Shown piece after piece: positions 10,318 to 20,072 of a stretch of 33,479 nucleotides of DNA. Source of the stretch: Actibacterium sp. Lineage in GTDB: Bacteria > Pseudomonadota > Alphaproteobacteria > Rhodobacterales > Rhodobacteraceae. A program made the translations under genes and the position numbers. Positions within the stretch are counted from its first letter, which is position 1. Each line of letters starts with the position of its first letter. The stretch lies in NCBI GenBank assembly GCA_016278285.1, contig JADQCD010000028.1, forward strand, positions 1 to 33,479, given 5' to 3'. The notes under the pieces were generated by a model that worked only from the letters and a program-made list of their open reading frames with translations, was not told the origin of the DNA and ran no database searches.

Positions 10318-11718
10318 TTATGTCGCGCCCGATCCATCCGGTTCCACGAATGCCGCAGATGCATCTACGAGATGCGCGATCGAGGCGGCATAGAACGCCA
10401 CCATCTCCCGGGCGCCAGGCGCGACGGTGTATTCGTCACCACGCGTGATCAGAAAACGCCGGGCGACGAGCTGTTTCAGCCCGGCGCGGGCGGCGTCGGA
10501 CAGGTTGTCCAGCGGGGCGTGCACACAGGCCCCCTGCTCGCGAAGCGCCGTGCCCAACGCGCACACGCGGGCGTCGATCACGGCCTCGCGCAGCGGCCCC
10601 CGAGCGGCTTGCATCACATGCGCCACCATCGGCACCGGCAACACGGGCATCACCGCGCGAATCCGGCCCATAAGCTCAACGGCCAGATCCTGGGCGCCCC
10701 GTTCCGGGGCGATCGCGCCGAACTGGCGCAGCGATAATGGCTGGGCAAAACTGACACCGGCATAGCCGAAGCCATGAAAACGGCCCGCCAGGCGGAACCG
10801 CAGCTGCCGCAGCAGGAAACCCAGCATCGGCATGACGCGCAGACGGAACCTGCGCCCGCCCGAAGCCCCCGCCTCCATCAATACGCGGTCTTCCAGCACG
10901 CGGTCATAATTCAGCGCAACCGGAACGAAGACCACGTCCGGCCCGCTTTCGGCGTCGAAATCCGACAGGATATAGTTCATCAATCCCAGCTTTGCGGGTC
11001 CCACCCCGCCCGTCAGACTGAGCCGCCCTTCGGGGAAGATGGCCTGTGTCATCCTGCCCTTCGTGGCAATCTGGACATAGCGTTCCAGCACGCGGCGATA
11101 GAGCGGCGTCAACGACCGGCGGCGGATGAAATATCCGCCCATCGCCCGGATCAGCCCCTGAAGCGGCCAGACCCGCGCCCATTCCCCAACGGCATAGGAC
11201 AGGGCCGAACTGTTGGCCGCCAGATAGGTGACCAGAACATAATCCATGTTCGAGCGGTGATTCATCACGAAGATCACCGTTGCATCCGGGTCGATGCTTT
11301 CGGTTCGCCGATCCACCAGTCGAACCCGGTAAAGCCGATTGCTCAGCCAGCGGGCGGCGCGGATGGCGATTCCGAAATAAGCGGTGGCGCTGAAGCCCGG
11401 CACGATTTCGCGCGCATAGCGTCGCGCCTGCTGAAAGGCGACCTCTTCGGGGACGCCTTCGGCGCGGGCATGCTCGGCGATTGCCTTGGCAACGGCCGGG
11501 TCATAGATCAACCGCTGTATCGTGTCGTGACGCCGGGCCAGCTTGAACGGTTGAATCGGCCGCTCAAGCCGTTCGTTCAGCCGGGCGACGGCGCGCTCCA
11601 TGCGGCGGCGAAAAAACCAGCGCACGGACGGGAACAGGAAATGAGAGGCGAAGGTGACGCCGGCAAAAAGCAAAAGCAGAATCAGCGCCCAGAGCGGCAT
11701 TTCCACGGTGCGAAACAT
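10318..11718 (-). CDS. 1-acylglycerol-3-phosphate / glycerol-3-phosphate O-acyltransferase-like protein
   Basis: 466 aa, N-terminal TM, acyltransferase block 'NHRSNMDYVLVTYL' (H-x4-D) and 'FPEGRLSLTG'. Confidence 0.75.
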   Translation of the reverse strand: MFRTVEMPLWALILLLLFAGVTFASHFLFPSVRWFFRRRMERAVARLNERLERPIQPFKLARRHDTIQRLIYDPAVAKAIAEHARAEGVPEEVAFQQARRYAREIVPGFSATAYFGIAIRAARWLSNRLYRVRLVDRRTESIDPDATVIFVMNHRSNMDYVLVTYLAANSSALSYAVGEWARVWPLQGLIRAMGGYFIRRRSLTPLYRRVLERYVQIATKGRMTQAIFPEGRLSLTGGVGPAKLGLMNYILSDFDAESGPDVVFVPVALNYDRVLEDRVLMEAGASGGRRFRLRVMPMLGFLLRQLRFRLAGRFHGFGYAGVSFAQPLSLRQFGAIAPERGAQDLAVELMGRIRAVMPVLPVPMVAHVMQAARGPLREAVIDARVCALGTALREQGACVHAPLDNLSDAARAGLKQLVARRFLITRGDEYTVAPGAREMVAFYAASIAHLVDASAAFVEPDGSGAT

Positions 11719-11816
11719 CGTGTCAGCCTAACCGATCCGTCCGGCCCGTCCATTCGGGAATCGCGGATTGCTTTCGCATTCGCAGCATCACCGCCGCCGT
11801 GCCGCAACGCAGCGAA

Positions 11817-11846
11817 TTGACACAAGCACAATATTTCTTTTATCTG
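11817..11846 (+). promoter_or_regulatory. Sigma-70-like promoter of ecm (TTGACA-N18-TATCTG)
   Basis: TTGACA 11817-11822, TATCTG 11841-11846, 44 nt upstream of the ecm start. Confidence 0.5.
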
Positions 11847-11889
11847 ATTACCGGCGAAATAAAATTGCTTACAGGAATCAGAGGCTCGC

Positions 11890-13857
11890 ATGACCGATAC
11901 CCCGAAAGACCGCCCATGGCTGTTCCGCACCTATGCCGGCCATTCGACGGCGCAGGCCTCGAACGCGCTTTATCGCGCGAACCTGGCCAGGGGGCAGACC
12001 GGCCTGTCGGTGGCCTTCGACCTGCCCACGCAGACCGGCTATGACAGCGACCACGAACTGGCCCGTGGCGAGGTCGGCAAGGTCGGCGTGCCGGTGGCGC
12101 ATCTGGGCGATATGTGCGCATTGTTCGAGGGAATCCCGCTGGAGCGGATGAACACCTCGATGACGATCAACGCCACCGCGCCCTGGCTGCTGGCGCTTTA
12201 TATCGCCGTGGCCGAGGAACAGGGCGCCGACATCGCGAAGCTTGCCGGCACCGTGCAGAATGACATCATCAAGGAATACCTCAGCCGGGGCACCTATATC
12301 TGCCCGCCCGCCCCCAGCCTGCGCATGATTACCGATGTCGCGGCCTATACCCGCGCGCATCTGCCCAGGTGGAACCCGATGAACGTCTGCTCCTATCACC
12401 TGCAGGAGGCCGGCGCCACGCCCGAGCAGGAGCTGGCCTTTGCCCTGGCAACCGCCACGGCGGTTCTTGACGACCTGAAGGGCAAGGTCAGCGACGAGGA
12501 TTTTCCCGCGATGGTCGGGCGCATCTCGTTCTTCGTGAACGCGGGTATCCGCTTTGTCACGGAGATGTGCAAGATGCGCGCCTTTGCCGAGCTGTGGGAC
12601 GAGATCTGCCGCGACCGCTATGGCGTCGATGACCCGAAATTCCGTCGCTTCCGCTATGGCGTGCAGGTGAACTCCCTCGGCCTGACCGAGCAGCAGCCGG
12701 AAAACAACGTCTATCGCATCCTGCTGGAGATGCTTGCCGTAACGCTGTCGAAAAATGCTCGCGCGCGGGCCGTCCAGTTGCCCGCCTGGAACGAGGCCCT
12801 GGGCCTGCCCCGCCCGTGGGATCAGCAATGGTCGTTGCGGATGCAGCAGATCCTGGCCTATGAGACCGACTTGCTGGAATACGGCGATCTGTTCGACGGC
12901 AATCCGGCCGTCACGGCGAAGGTCGGGACACTCAAGGACGGCGCGCGCGCCGAGCTGGCGCAGATTGACGCAATGGGTGGCGCGGTGCGCGCCATTGGCT
13001 ACATGAAATCGCGGCTGGTAGACAGCAACGCCGCGCGAATTTCCCGGATCGAGAACGGCGAAACCGTGGTCGTCGGCGTGAACCGCTGGGCCGAAGCCGA
13101 ACCCGGCCCGCTGACCTCAGGGCCCGAAGCGGTCATGACAGTGGACCCCGCCGCCGAGGTCGATCAACTGGCCCGTCTGACCGCGTGGCGCGCCACGCGC
13201 GATGAGGAAAGGGTGCAAGCCGCGCTGACCCGCCTGCGCGCGGCCGCGCAGGGCGGCGAGAACATCATGCCCGCCTCGATCGAGGCCGCCAGGGCCGGCG
13301 CCACGACCGGCGAATGGGGCGATGTCGTGCGTGACGTCCACGGCCGATATCGCGGCCCCACCGGGGTTTCGGCGGCCCCCTCCAACCGCACCGAGGGGTT
13401 GGAAGAGATCCGCGCCAGGGTCGATGCGGTGTCGGACCGGCTGGGACGGCGGCTCAAATTCCTCGTGGGCAAGCCCGGGCTCGACGGCCACTCCAACGGC
13501 GCCGAACAGATCGCCACGCGGGCGCGCGATTGCGGGATGGAGATTACCTATGACGGCATCCGACTGACACCGGCCCAGATCGTCGCCGCGGCACGGGAAG
13601 GGCAAGCCCATGTCATCGGCCTGTCGATCCTGTCAGGAAGCCATATTCCGCTAATCGAAGAGGTGATGACAGGCCTGCGCGAGGCTGGGCTGCACCGGAT
13701 TCCGGTGGTGGTCGGCGGCATCATTCCCGAGGCCGATGCGATGCGATTGCGGGCGATGGGCGTGACCCGCGTCTATACGCCCAAGGATTTCGAATTGAAC
13801 AAGATCATGTTCGACATCGTCGGGCTGGTGGCTTCCGCTGCGGAGGCCGCCGAATAG
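11890..13857 (+). CDS. ecm: Ethylmalonyl-CoA mutase (B12-dependent acyl-CoA mutase)
   Basis: 655 aa; 'GQTGLSVAFDLPTQTGYDSDH', 'MTINATAPWLLALY', C-terminal B12 domain 'KPGLDGHSNGAEQIATRARDCGMEITYDGIRLTPAQIV'. Assigned Ecm rather than Mcm from co-localisation with ccr. Confidence 0.87.
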   Translation: MTDTPKDRPWLFRTYAGHSTAQASNALYRANLARGQTGLSVAFDLPTQTGYDSDHELARGEVGKVGVPVAHLGDMCALFEGIPLERMNTSMTINATAPWLLALYIAVAEEQGADIAKLAGTVQNDIIKEYLSRGTYICPPAPSLRMITDVAAYTRAHLPRWNPMNVCSYHLQEAGATPEQELAFALATATAVLDDLKGKVSDEDFPAMVGRISFFVNAGIRFVTEMCKMRAFAELWDEICRDRYGVDDPKFRRFRYGVQVNSLGLTEQQPENNVYRILLEMLAVTLSKNARARAVQLPAWNEALGLPRPWDQQWSLRMQQILAYETDLLEYGDLFDGNPAVTAKVGTLKDGARAELAQIDAMGGAVRAIGYMKSRLVDSNAARISRIENGETVVVGVNRWAEAEPGPLTSGPEAVMTVDPAAEVDQLARLTAWRATRDEERVQAALTRLRAAAQGGENIMPASIEAARAGATTGEWGDVVRDVHGRYRGPTGVSAAPSNRTEGLEEIRARVDAVSDRLGRRLKFLVGKPGLDGHSNGAEQIATRARDCGMEITYDGIRLTPAQIVAAAREGQAHVIGLSILSGSHIPLIEEVMTGLREAGLHRIPVVVGGIIPEADAMRLRAMGVTRVYTPKDFELNKIMFDIVGLVASAAEAAE

Positions 13858-13899
13858 CCGCGGCTTGTCGTCGGACGGCCCCGGCCCCATATCCGGGGG

Positions 13900-14178
13900 A
13901 TGGACCTTATCGCGATCACCGCCTGTATCACCGGCCGCGTCCAGGGTGTCTCGTTCCGCGCCTGGACGCGCGACCATGCGCTGGGGCTTGGCCTGACAGG
14001 CTGGGTCCGCAACGAGCCCGACGGCGCCGTGCGCACGCTGATCGCGGGGCCGCGCGCTGCCGTTGAGCGGATGATCGCCGATCTGCACGAAGGCCCCCCG
14101 GCCGCCCGTGTCGCGGCCGTCCGGACCGAATGCCGGGAAATTGCCGATAGGCCCAACGATTTCGTCATCATTCGCTGA
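13900..14178 (+). CDS. acyP: Acylphosphatase
   Basis: 92 aa; 'ACITGRVQGVSFRAWTRDHALGLGLTGWVRNEPDGAVRTLIAGP'. Confidence 0.9.
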   Translation: MDLIAITACITGRVQGVSFRAWTRDHALGLGLTGWVRNEPDGAVRTLIAGPRAAVERMIADLHEGPPAARVAAVRTECREIADRPNDFVIIR

Positions 14179-14341
14179 AAAACTTGGCGGCCGGCTCTCA
14201 TGAAACGGTGGAGCTGAAAGGACCCTGCCCCGCCCCCCCTATGAAAACCCCGTGGGCGTATTATTGCGCGATCTTGACAAATTCAAATTGCAATGAACGA
14301 TAAAATGATTACGAATTCCGGCAGGGAAATCGGAGACTCAC

Positions 14342-14671
14342 ATGCAATTCGATCTTGAAAACATGAACCGCAAGGAACTCGAAAAGCTGCGCGGCGATAT
14401 CGACACGGCGTTAAAACGCCTGACGGTGCGCGAACGCAAGAACGCATTGGCGGCGGCGGAAAAGGCCGCGCGCGAATACGGATTTTCGCTGGCCGAATTG
14501 AGGGATGATGTTCCGGCGGCCAAGGGGCGCCGCAAATCGGGCGGCCCGGTGGCGGCGAAATATCGCGATCCCGATGATCCCACCAAGACCTGGTCGGGGC
14601 GCGGGCGCCGGCCGGAATGGATAAAGCGCGCACTGGACAGCGGCAAATCCCTGAAAGACATGGAATTCTGA
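14342..14671 (+). CDS. H-NS family nucleoid-associated protein (HvrA/Spb-like)
   Basis: 109 aa; N-terminal coiled coil and C-terminal DNA-binding core 'YRDPDDPTKTWSGRGRRPEWIKRAL'. Confidence 0.88.
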   Translation: MQFDLENMNRKELEKLRGDIDTALKRLTVRERKNALAAAEKAAREYGFSLAELRDDVPAAKGRRKSGGPVAAKYRDPDDPTKTWSGRGRRPEWIKRALDSGKSLKDMEF

Positions 14672-14680
14672 GGGGCCTGA

Positions 14681-15385
14681 ATGACGATCCATATCGGCGC
14701 CGGCCCCGGGGAAATTGCCGAAACGGTGCTTCTGCCGGGCGATCCGTTGCGCGCGAAATGGGCGGCCGAGACTTTTCTGGACAATCCGGTTTGCGTGAAC
14801 CGGGTTCGGGGAATGTGGGGATTCACGGGCCACTGGAAAAGCCATCCGGTCACGATCCAGGGTTCGGGCATGGGAATGCCGTCGCTGTCGATCTATGCCA
14901 ATGAACTGATTCGCGATTTCAATGCGCAGACGCTGATCCGCATCGGCTCTTGCGGGGCGATGCAGGAACGAATCCAGATTCGCGAAATCATTCTGGCCAT
15001 GACGTGTTCCTCGATTTCCACGCCGTCGCAGGGGATTTTCAGGGACTTGAACTTTGCTCCCTGCGCCGACTGGTCACTTCTCAATGCGGCATGGAGGGCG
15101 GCCCAGGCCAGGGGCACGCCCGCACATGTCGGCGGAATATATTCTTCGGACGTGTTTTACGACGAACGCCCCGACCTGAATGAACAGATGATCCGCCACG
15201 GTATCCTCGGCGTGGAAATGGAGGCGGCCGAACTTTACAATCTTGCCGCCCGCCACGGGCGCCGCGCTCTGGCGGTGCTGACCGTTTCCGATCACCTGAT
15301 CACGCATGAGGCGCTGCCGAGCGCGGACCGCGAAAAGGGGTTTGCCGACATGATCGAAATTGCACTGGAGGCCGCTTTTGCCTGA
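14681..15385 (+). CDS. deoD: Purine-nucleoside phosphorylase, DeoD type
   Basis: '[16 protein letters not shown]', '[17 protein letters not shown]', 'RIGSCGAM', '[14 protein letters not shown]', 'LTVSDHL'. Confidence 0.9.
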   Translation: MTIHIGAGPGEIAETVLLPGDPLRAKWAAETFLDNPVCVNRVRGMWGFTGHWKSHPVTIQGSGMGMPSLSIYANELIRDFNAQTLIRIGSCGAMQERIQIREIILAMTCSSISTPSQGIFRDLNFAPCADWSLLNAAWRAAQARGTPAHVGGIYSSDVFYDERPDLNEQMIRHGILGVEMEAAELYNLAARHGRRALAVLTVSDHLITHEALPSADREKGFADMIEIALEAAFA

Positions 15386-16706
15386 AAAGCTGGCCCGCCG
15401 CGACTGGGTGCCGCAGACATCCGAGGATCACGTCCACCTGATCGCGTCCGAAACCGCCGCCGCGCCTTCGGACCGGATCGCCGGGCTGTTGGAAAGCCTG
15501 GCGCGCGAAAACCGGCAGATCCATGAACGCGATTGCTTCAACCTGAATCCGGCAACCAACGTGATGAATCCGCGCGCCGAGGCGCTGCTGTCCAGCGGTC
15601 TGGGGACGCGACCCTCGCTGGGCTATCCGGGTGACAAATACGAGATGGGGCTTGAGGCGATCGAACGGATCGAGGTGATCGCCGCCGAACTCTGCGCCGA
15701 GGTTTTCGGCGCGCGATATGCGGAAATCCGCGTCCCCTCGGGCGCCATCGCCAACCTTTTTGGGTTCATGGCATTGGCGCAACCCGGCGATGCGATCATT
15801 TCGCCACCTGCCACGATCGGCGGTCATGTGACTCATCACGCCGACGGCTGTGCCGGGCTTTACGGGCTGCGCAGCCACGCCGCCCCGGTCGACGCTGATG
15901 GCTACACGGTCGATCTGAACGCGCTGGAGGAACTGGCACTGCGGGTAAGGCCCCGCCTGATCACGATCGGCGGCAGCCTGAACCTGTTCCCGCACCCGGT
16001 GCGCGCGGTGCGCGCGATCGCCGACCGGGTCGGGGCGCATGTGCTGTTCGACGCTGCGCATCAATGCGGGATCATTGCGGGCCGGGCCTGGCCCGATCCG
16101 CTGGACGAGGGCGCGCATCTGATGACGATGAGCACCTACAAGAGCCTCGGTGGCCCGCCCGCTGGTCTGATCGTCACGAACGATGCCGAGATCGCCGAAC
16201 GGCTGGACGCCATCGCCTTTCCCGGCATGACCGCGAATTTCGACGCGGCGAAATCGGCGGCGCTGGCCATGTCGATGCTGGACTGGCGCGATCACGGCGC
16301 GGCCTATGCGTCACGGATGGTCTCGGTGGCGCAGGCCCTGGCCCGCGCCCTGCACGACCGCGGGCTGCCGGTTCACGCCGCCGACCACGGGTTTACCCGC
16401 TCGCATCAGTTCGCGGTCGAGGCGGCGGCCTTCGGCGGCGGCCAGAACGCATCGCGCATCCTGCGCCGGGCCGGTTTTTTGACCTGCGGCATCGGCTTGC
16501 CCGGCCCTGACGTGCCAGGCGACATGAACGGGCTGCGCATCGGCACGCCCGAGCTTGTCCGCTGGGGCGTCACCGAGGCGGACACGCCCGAACTGGCCCG
16601 CCTGATCGCTGCCGCCCTGCGCACCGACGCGCCCGAGGCGCTGGCGCCCGAGGTCATGGCCCTGCGCCGGCGCTTCGACCGTTCGCATTACATCCACGAA
16701 AGCTGA
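15378..16706 (+). CDS. Divergent serine hydroxymethyltransferase-like PLP enzyme
   Basis: TTG start 15378 overlaps the PNP stop (8 nt). '[17 protein letters not shown]', '[15 protein letters not shown]', '[11 protein letters not shown]', Lys motif '[16 protein letters not shown]'. Confidence 0.75.
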   Translation: MPEKLARRDWVPQTSEDHVHLIASETAAAPSDRIAGLLESLARENRQIHERDCFNLNPATNVMNPRAEALLSSGLGTRPSLGYPGDKYEMGLEAIERIEVIAAELCAEVFGARYAEIRVPSGAIANLFGFMALAQPGDAIISPPATIGGHVTHHADGCAGLYGLRSHAAPVDADGYTVDLNALEELALRVRPRLITIGGSLNLFPHPVRAVRAIADRVGAHVLFDAAHQCGIIAGRAWPDPLDEGAHLMTMSTYKSLGGPPAGLIVTNDAEIAERLDAIAFPGMTANFDAAKSAALAMSMLDWRDHGAAYASRMVSVAQALARALHDRGLPVHAADHGFTRSHQFAVEAAAFGGGQNASRILRRAGFLTCGIGLPGPDVPGDMNGLRIGTPELVRWGVTEADTPELARLIAAALRTDAPEALAPEVMALRRRFDRSHYIHES

Positions 16707-16708
16707 AC

Positions 16709-17572
16709 TTACCGCACGCCATGACTGCGGGAATAGTCGCTGGGCGCGGGCGGCTGCCAGCCCGCCAGCGCGCCGTCGGCGGGCCTGAACACCTCGACCA
16801 GCAGCGGGTGGCACGGCGCCGCGTCACTGGAATGCCCCGCCCCGCAATCGCCGCCCGGACAGGCCGACAAAGCGCCGAGCAGGTCGATCTCGGCAAAAAA
16901 CTCCAGGTAATCCCCTTGCCGCGCCGGGCTGGCCTTCATGAAATATTGCCCCGTGTCGCGGGTAAAGCCGGTGCACATGAACACGTTCAGCACGTCATGC
17001 ACATGCGCCTCGGCCTGATGCAGCGGCAGGCCGGTTTCCGCGGCCAGCGCGCGGGTCAGGTTCGAGTGGCAGCAATGGTGATACTCGCCCCCGCCCAACA
17101 GCTTGTTGGTATAGGGGTCGCATCTTGTGCCGATCACGTCGTGGACGCCGCCGCCATATTTGTCGAACCCGTACCAGCCCAACGTGTCCTCGATGATCGT
17201 CGCCATCGGTCGCAGAAACGGAAAAGCAGACCACATCCGGTCACCTTCGCCCAGATGCGTGCCATGCAGGGCGCGGGTCTTTCCGGAAAAGAACCGTTCG
17301 CCCAAATCGTCCGCGCGCCACAGGTTCAGGTCGCCAACCTGGCTTCCCTCGGGGCAGGAAATACGAAAGAACTCCCCCGCGGGGACCCGGAAACAACGCG
17401 CTTCGCGCGGCGGGATCACAACCTCGGTGATCTTTCGCGCGCCGCCACGCGCGGCGCGATAAAGCGCCAGATCAGCACGTGGCAAATCCGCATCCGGATA
17501 GCAGATTACCGGGGCCACTGCGCGGCGCGTGCCGGCATCCATTGGGGTCGGGTCTGTAAACGGATCTGGCAA
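16709..17572 (-). CDS. DUF1989 / urea carboxylase-associated family protein
   Basis: 287 aa; 'GDLNLWRADDLGERFFSGKTRALHGTHLGEGDRMWS', 'GVHDVIGTRCDPYTNKLLGGGEYHHCCHSNL', 'VLNVFMCTGF'. Confidence 0.85.
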   Translation of the reverse strand: MPDPFTDPTPMDAGTRRAVAPVICYPDADLPRADLALYRAARGGARKITEVVIPPREARCFRVPAGEFFRISCPEGSQVGDLNLWRADDLGERFFSGKTRALHGTHLGEGDRMWSAFPFLRPMATIIEDTLGWYGFDKYGGGVHDVIGTRCDPYTNKLLGGGEYHHCCHSNLTRALAAETGLPLHQAEAHVHDVLNVFMCTGFTRDTGQYFMKASPARQGDYLEFFAEIDLLGALSACPGGDCGAGHSSDAAPCHPLLVEVFRPADGALAGWQPPAPSDYSRSHGVR

Positions 17573-17616
17573 ACTGCCTCCTCCTCCTGGCAGATCGGGG
17601 TGCGAACACTGCGCGC

Positions 17617-18714
17617 TCAGGCGTTGAAAAGGAAGTGCAGGACATCGCCATCCCTGACTTCGTATCCCTTGCCCTCGACGCGCATCTTTCCGGCGTCCTT
17701 GGCGCCCTGCTCGCCTCCGCAGGCGACGAAATCCTCATAGGAGATCGTTTCGGCACGGATGAAACCACGCTCGAAATCGCCGTGGATGACGCCGGCGGCC
17801 TGTGGCGCGAGCGTGCCGGCGGGGATCGTCCAGGCGCGGGCCTCCTTGGGGCCGACCGTGAAATAGGTCAACAGCCCCAGAAGGTCGTAGCCGGCCTTGA
17901 TTAGCCGGTCCAGGCCGGCCTCTTCCAGGCCCAGCTCGGACAGGAACATCTGGGCCTCTTCGGCATCCAGCTGGCTGATCTCTTCCTCGATACGGGCCGA
18001 GATGACGACGCTGGCCGCGCCCTGCTCTGCCGCCATCTCCTCGACCGCGCGCGAATGGGCGTTACCGGTGGCGGCCTCGTCCTCGGAGACATTGCAGACA
18101 TAGAGGATGGGCTTGGCCGTCAGCAGTTGCAGCATGTTCCACGCCTTGCGGTCATCGTCGTCGACCCTGACGGTGCGCGCCGGGCGGCCTGCCTCAAGCG
18201 CGGCCTCGGCCTCTTTCAGAAGGCGCTTTTGCTGTGCCGCTTCCTTGTCGCCGCCCTTGATCTTGCGCGCCAGGTTCTGCAACCGCCGTTCAATGTTTTC
18301 CAGATCCGCCAGCATCAGCTCGGTCTCGATCGTGTCCGCGTCGGCGACGGGGTCCACGCGCCCCTCGACATGGGTGACGTCATCCTCTTCGAAGCAGCGC
18401 AGGACATGGGCGATGGCATCGCATTCGCGGATGTTGGCCAGAAACTGGTTACCCAGCCCCTCGCCCTTGCTTGCTCCTTTCACCAACCCCGCGATATCGA
18501 CGAAGGTCATGCGCGTCGGGATGATCTGTTTCGACCCGGCGATGGCAGCCAGCCTTTCCAGCCGGGGGTCGGGCACGGCGACCTCGCCGACATTGGGTTC
18601 AATGGTGCAGAATGGAAAGTTCGCCGCCTGTGCCGCGGCCGTGCGGGTCAGAGCGTTGAAAAGCGTCGACTTGCCCACATTGGGCAGCCCAACGATCCCA
18701 GTCTTGAAGCCCAT
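17617..18714 (-). CDS. ychF: Redox-regulated ATPase YchF (Obg-like GTPase)
   Basis: [58 protein letters not shown] upstream of the ATG at 18714. Confidence 0.95.
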   Translation of the reverse strand: MGFKTGIVGLPNVGKSTLFNALTRTAAAQAANFPFCTIEPNVGEVAVPDPRLERLAAIAGSKQIIPTRMTFVDIAGLVKGASKGEGLGNQFLANIRECDAIAHVLRCFEEDDVTHVEGRVDPVADADTIETELMLADLENIERRLQNLARKIKGGDKEAAQQKRLLKEAEAALEAGRPARTVRVDDDDRKAWNMLQLLTAKPILYVCNVSEDEAATGNAHSRAVEEMAAEQGAASVVISARIEEEISQLDAEEAQMFLSELGLEEAGLDRLIKAGYDLLGLLTYFTVGPKEARAWTIPAGTLAPQAAGVIHGDFERGFIRAETISYEDFVACGGEQGAKDAGKMRVEGKGYEVRDGDVLHFLFNA

Positions 18715-18836
18715 TCCATTCTCCTGTGTCTGCAACCCGGCGCATGTAGGGTGGCGCGGGGGCGAAGGTCAAGCAGGGCATTGATTTTCGTCCGGCAATG
18801 ACGCAAACCGCCTGAAACACGCCAACGAGGACGCCC

Positions 18837-19628
18837 ATGACCCGCATCGACCGCAAGTTCGCCGCCCTGAAGGCCGAGGGTAAGAAGGCGTTCGTCGCCT
18901 ATGTCATGGCCGGCGACCCGGATCACGACACCTCGCTGGAGATCATCAAGGGACTGCCGGGCGCCGGCGTGGACGTGATCGAGGTGGGGATGCCCTTCAC
19001 CGATCCGATGGCCGACGGGCCGACCATCCAACTGGCGGGGCAACGTGCGCTGGCCGGCGGGCAGACCTTGCAGAAGACGCTGGATATGGCCGCCGCCTTT
19101 CGCAAGATCGACAACGAAACGCCGATCGTGATGATGGGCTATTACAACCCGATCTACAATCGCGGGGTGGCGAAGTTTCTGAAGGACGCCGAAGCCGCCG
19201 GAATCGACGGGCTGATCGTGGTGGACCTGCCCCCCGAGGAAGACGCCGAACTTTGCATTCCCGCGCAGGCGGCCGGGCTGAACTTCATCCGGCTGGCCAC
19301 CCCCACAACCGACAACAAGCGCCTGCCCAGGGTGCTGACCAACACCAGCGGTTTCGTCTATTACGTCTCGATCACCGGCATCACCGGCGCGGCCGAGGCA
19401 CAAGCCGCCGATGTCGGCCCCGAAGTGGCGCGGATCAAGGCAAAGACCGATCTGCCCGTCATCGTGGGATTCGGCATCAAGACCCCCGAGGCCGCCGAGA
19501 CCATCGCCGGCGTGGCCGATGGCGCCGTGGTCGGCTCGGCCATCGTCAAGCTGATCGAGGAGCGGCGCCCCGTGCCCGAGATCCTCGACTTTGTCAGATC
19601 CCTTGCCGACGGCGCCCACCGCGCCTGA
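18837..19628 (+). CDS. trpA: Tryptophan synthase alpha subunit
   Basis: '[18 protein letters not shown]', '[19 protein letters not shown]', '[29 protein letters not shown]'. Confidence 0.95.
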   Translation: MTRIDRKFAALKAEGKKAFVAYVMAGDPDHDTSLEIIKGLPGAGVDVIEVGMPFTDPMADGPTIQLAGQRALAGGQTLQKTLDMAAAFRKIDNETPIVMMGYYNPIYNRGVAKFLKDAEAAGIDGLIVVDLPPEEDAELCIPAQAAGLNFIRLATPTTDNKRLPRVLTNTSGFVYYVSITGITGAAEAQAADVGPEVARIKAKTDLPVIVGFGIKTPEAAETIAGVADGAVVGSAIVKLIEERRPVPEILDFVRSLADGAHRA

Positions 19629-19638
19629 AGGCGCAGGC

Positions 19639-20061
19639 TCAACGCCTTCCCTTCCCGGCCGGGCGGGCGTCACGGTCGGACTCGGCCAGATCCGACAGGA
19701 TCGGGCAGTCGGGCCGGTCGTCGCCCGCGCAGGCCGACACCAGATGGGACAATGTGCGATGCATCGCCTGTAGCTCGGCAATCTTGTCCTCGATCCTGCG
19801 CAGATGTTCCTGCGCGATGCTCTTCACATCGGCGCTGGCGCGGCTGTCATCCTCATACAGCTTCAGAAGACCGCGGCAATCCTCGATGCTGAATCCCAGC
19901 GACCGTGCCCGACCGAGGAAGGCCAGCTTGTGCAAGTCGCTGTCACGGAAGCTGCGATAGCCGTTGGCGCCGCGCAGCGGGGCGACAAGGCCGATATCCT
20001 CATAATAACGAATGGTCTTGGCAGGCAGGCCCGAACGGCGCGCAACATCCCCGATATTCAT
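19639..20061 (-). CDS. cueR: MerR-family Cu(I)-responsive regulator
   Basis: MNIGDVARRSGLPAKTIRYYEDIGLVAPLRGANGYRSFRDSDLHKLAFLGRARSLGFSIEDCRGLL; C-terminal Cys-containing loop 'CAGDDRPDCPIL'; next to copA. Confidence 0.88.
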   Translation of the reverse strand: MNIGDVARRSGLPAKTIRYYEDIGLVAPLRGANGYRSFRDSDLHKLAFLGRARSLGFSIEDCRGLLKLYEDDSRASADVKSIAQEHLRRIEDKIAELQAMHRTLSHLVSACAGDDRPDCPILSDLAESDRDARPAGKGRR

Positions 20062-20072
20062 CGTCTCTCCCC

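Noticed and set aside
14274-14306. TTGACA ... TAAAAT upstream of the H-NS-like gene as a sigma-70 promoter
   Set aside because: Boxes are good but the spacer is 21 bp, too long for a confident call; a promoter here is likely but its exact position is unclear.
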